Shown: in pieces, positions 6,018 to 7,168 of the stretch | Layout of the letters: every line of letters starts with the position of its first letter | Position numbering within the stretch: the first letter of the stretch is position 1 | From: Deltaproteobacteria bacterium | Lineage (GTDB): Bacteria > Myxococcota > Myxococcia > Myxococcales > 40CM-4-68-19 | DNA length: 7,168 nucleotides | Direction of reading: 5' to 3' | Assembly: GCA_005879095.1 (NCBI GenBank) | Contig: VBLM01000256.1 | Coordinates: forward strand, 1 to 7,168 | The notes under the pieces: generated by a model | Database searches by the model: none | Told to the model about the DNA's origin: nothing | The model's input: the letters and a program-made list of their open reading frames with translations, nothing else | Program-made: the position numbers and the translations under genes

Positions 6018-6935
6018 ATGCGCCGCACACTTCTCGCCCTCGCGCTCTTCGGCTCCGGATGCATCGCCGGCAGCGCGGCGGTGCAGCGCGACGACCGCGT
6101 CCTGCGTGAGCTGACCCGGCAGGAGCGATGGGCGCAGCAGGCCCTCGACGCGCGGCCCACCCGGGACCAGCTCGACGCCATCCGCGGCAGCGATTACGGT
6201 TCGGTCGGAGCGGCGCGGAAGGAATTCCAGAAGCTGATCATGGCCGTAGACCGCGGCACCTGGATCCGCGAGACGGCTGCCGAGATGCTGCGCGAGGAGC
6301 GCGACCCGCAGCTGGCGGCCGAGTTCGATCGCGGCGGGCGGCTCCGGATCGAGGCGGTGCAGGCCGCCGACGAGCTGGCCGATGCCCTCGCCGACGCCCG
6401 CGGCGGGCTGACGGTGTCCGATCTCAAGCCCGCCTTCGATGCGCTGCGCAAGGCGCAGGCCAGCGAGGACCGGCTGGCGAAGCAGGCCGGGCCGCTCAAG
6501 CTCGCGTCGTCGCCGGTGCCGGTGCCGCGGCCGTTCGTCGAGGCGGCGGCGAAGCTGGTCGATACGAATCCCGACTCGGCAAAGGAGCTGGATCGGCTGC
6601 CGCCGGAAGATCAGACGAAGATCCGCGCGAAGATGGCGGATCTCGATCGATCGAAAGAGGAGCAGAAGCGGGCTACGCCTTTGATCGCGAATGCGCCGCC
6701 CACGGCCACGTCGCCGTCGCCGTCGCCGTCGACTTCAACGGAGCCGCCGAGGGAGGCCGAGGCGCCCTCGACGACGTTGAAAATCGCAGCGGACGCGGCC
6801 TCGATGATCGCGAAGAAGGCGCCCAAATCGATCACGCTCCGCGAGGACGGCCTCTTCGCTTTGAGCTACGACGACGCCGACTACCTCGTCGACCCCGACG
6901 GCAAGCTGGTGCGAAAAGAAAATCCGGAGAAGTAG
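6018..6935 (+). CDS. Probable lipoprotein of unknown function
   Basis: I do not recognise this 305-aa protein. ATG 6018 follows an excellent ribosome site (GGAGG, 5-bp spacing), better than the in-frame TTG at 6006. Residues 1-15 (MRRTLLALALFGSGC) look like a lipoprotein signal with Cys15 as the lipid site, though Gly rather than Leu at -3 makes it a slightly weak lipobox; ordinary cleavage is an alternative. Residues about 24-215 are charged and mostly helical, rich in Arg, Glu and Ala. A Ser/Pro/Thr linker (about 225-252, including SPSPSPSTSTEPP) leads to a small C-terminal block (about 268-301) containing ITLREDGLFALSYDDADYLV and DPDGKLVRK, which looks like short strands with a DPDG turn. 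It is divergent from the propeller gene and may share its control. Envelope location is likely; no function can be assigned. Confidence 0.8.
   Translation: MRRTLLALALFGSGCIAGSAAVQRDDRVLRELTRQERWAQQALDARPTRDQLDAIRGSDYGSVGAARKEFQKLIMAVDRGTWIRETAAEMLREERDPQLAAEFDRGGRLRIEAVQAADELADALADARGGLTVSDLKPAFDALRKAQASEDRLAKQAGPLKLASSPVPVPRPFVEAAAKLVDTNPDSAKELDRLPPEDQTKIRAKMADLDRSKEEQKRATPLIANAPPTATSPSPSPSTSTEPPREAEAPSTTLKIAADAASMIAKKAPKSITLREDGLFALSYDDADYLVDPDGKLVRKENPEK
6711..6731 (+). repeat. Short TCGCCG hexamer repeat in the lipoprotein linker
   Basis: Three and a half copies of TCGCCG encode SPSPSPS (residues 232-238). The unit is two codons long, so changes in copy number would only alter linker length. 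Confidence 0.75.
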
Positions 6936-7168
6936 CTACTTTTGAAAGTCGTAGACGCTGCCGAGCCGCAGAATCTGCGTCAGCTCGTCGAGCGCGGCGA
7001 AGCCGTCGCGCGCGAGCTGCGGATCGGCCAGATCGCTCCCCACCAGCCGATCGCGATAATGCCGCCGAACCCAGCCCTCGAGCTCCTCGCCGAGCGGCTC
7101 GTCCCACAGGACGCGCGCCTGGATCGCGGCCCGATCGTCGTCGGAAAGGACGATGCGCTGCCGCAGGC
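6936..7168 (-). CDS. C-terminal part of an unrecognised protein, start beyond right edge
   Basis: The minus strand is open from the right window edge to a TAG at 6938-6936, giving the last 76 residues of a protein that begins outside the window. The visible part starts LRQRIVLSDDDRAAIQARV, continues through LEGWVRRHYRDRLVG and ends LTQILRLGSVYDFQK. It is acidic and arginine-rich, probably all helical, without Cys or membrane segments. Third codon positions are strongly G/C, like the neighbouring genes, which supports real coding. Its stop codon directly abuts the lipoprotein stop (TAGCTA, zero gap), so the two genes converge with no room for a terminator between them. I do not recognise the family from this fragment, and no function is offered. 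Confidence 0.7.
   Translation of the reverse strand, partial: LRQRIVLSDDDRAAIQARVLWDEPLGEELEGWVRRHYRDRLVGSDLADPQLARDGFAALDELTQILRLGSVYDFQK

Noticed and set aside
5885..6181. 99-residue N-terminal extension of the propeller protein
   Set aside because: It would overlap the divergent lipoprotein gene and hide a signal sequence and a strong ribosome site placed exactly for ATG 5884.

Overview
The window is GC-rich DNA, densely coding on both strands, and looks like a free-living proteobacterium-like lineage. Myxococcota or a related deltaproteobacterial group is my best guess. The grounds are the strong G/C bias at third codon positions, a small Roadblock/LC7 protein, and the style of the ArgS, SppA and HIT proteins. 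This is inference from sequence character; no 16S or other taxonomic marker gene is present.

Layout. Bases 1-3858 form a tightly packed minus-strand gene string, read right to left: sppA (membrane signal peptide peptidase), a HIT-family nucleotide hydrolase/phosphorylase, argS (arginyl-tRNA synthetase), and an FtsN-like SPOR-domain protein cut by the left window edge. Gaps are 2 bp (sppA to HIT), a 7-bp overlap (HIT to argS) and 30 bp (argS to SPOR), so co-transcription and translational coupling are likely. Divergent from sppA, across only 61 bp, is a small plus-strand Roadblock/LC7-type gene (3920-4270). A GC-rich inverted repeat (4281-4363) separates it from a convergent minus-strand gene (4376-5884). 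That gene encodes an exported beta-propeller protein whose C-terminus resembles a short, apparently catalytically dead prolyl-oligopeptidase hydrolase domain. Across a 133-bp divergent intergenic region lies a plus-strand probable lipoprotein of unknown function (6018-6935). Its stop codon directly abuts that of a converging, partial unknown gene (6936 to the right edge).

How the genes relate. The left block is housekeeping (translation, membrane protein turnover, dinucleotide clearance, cell-wall binding or division). The right block is envelope proteins of unknown role. I see no phage, insertion sequence, CRISPR array, toxin-antitoxin pair, tRNA or rRNA, and no convincing new multi-gene system. 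The features most worth a second look are two different short-repeat tracts in the linker of the SPOR protein (one with a 7-bp unit that is out of frame with codons), the large palindromic repeat, the degenerate peptidase-like protein, and AT-rich codon clusters in otherwise GC-rich housekeeping genes.
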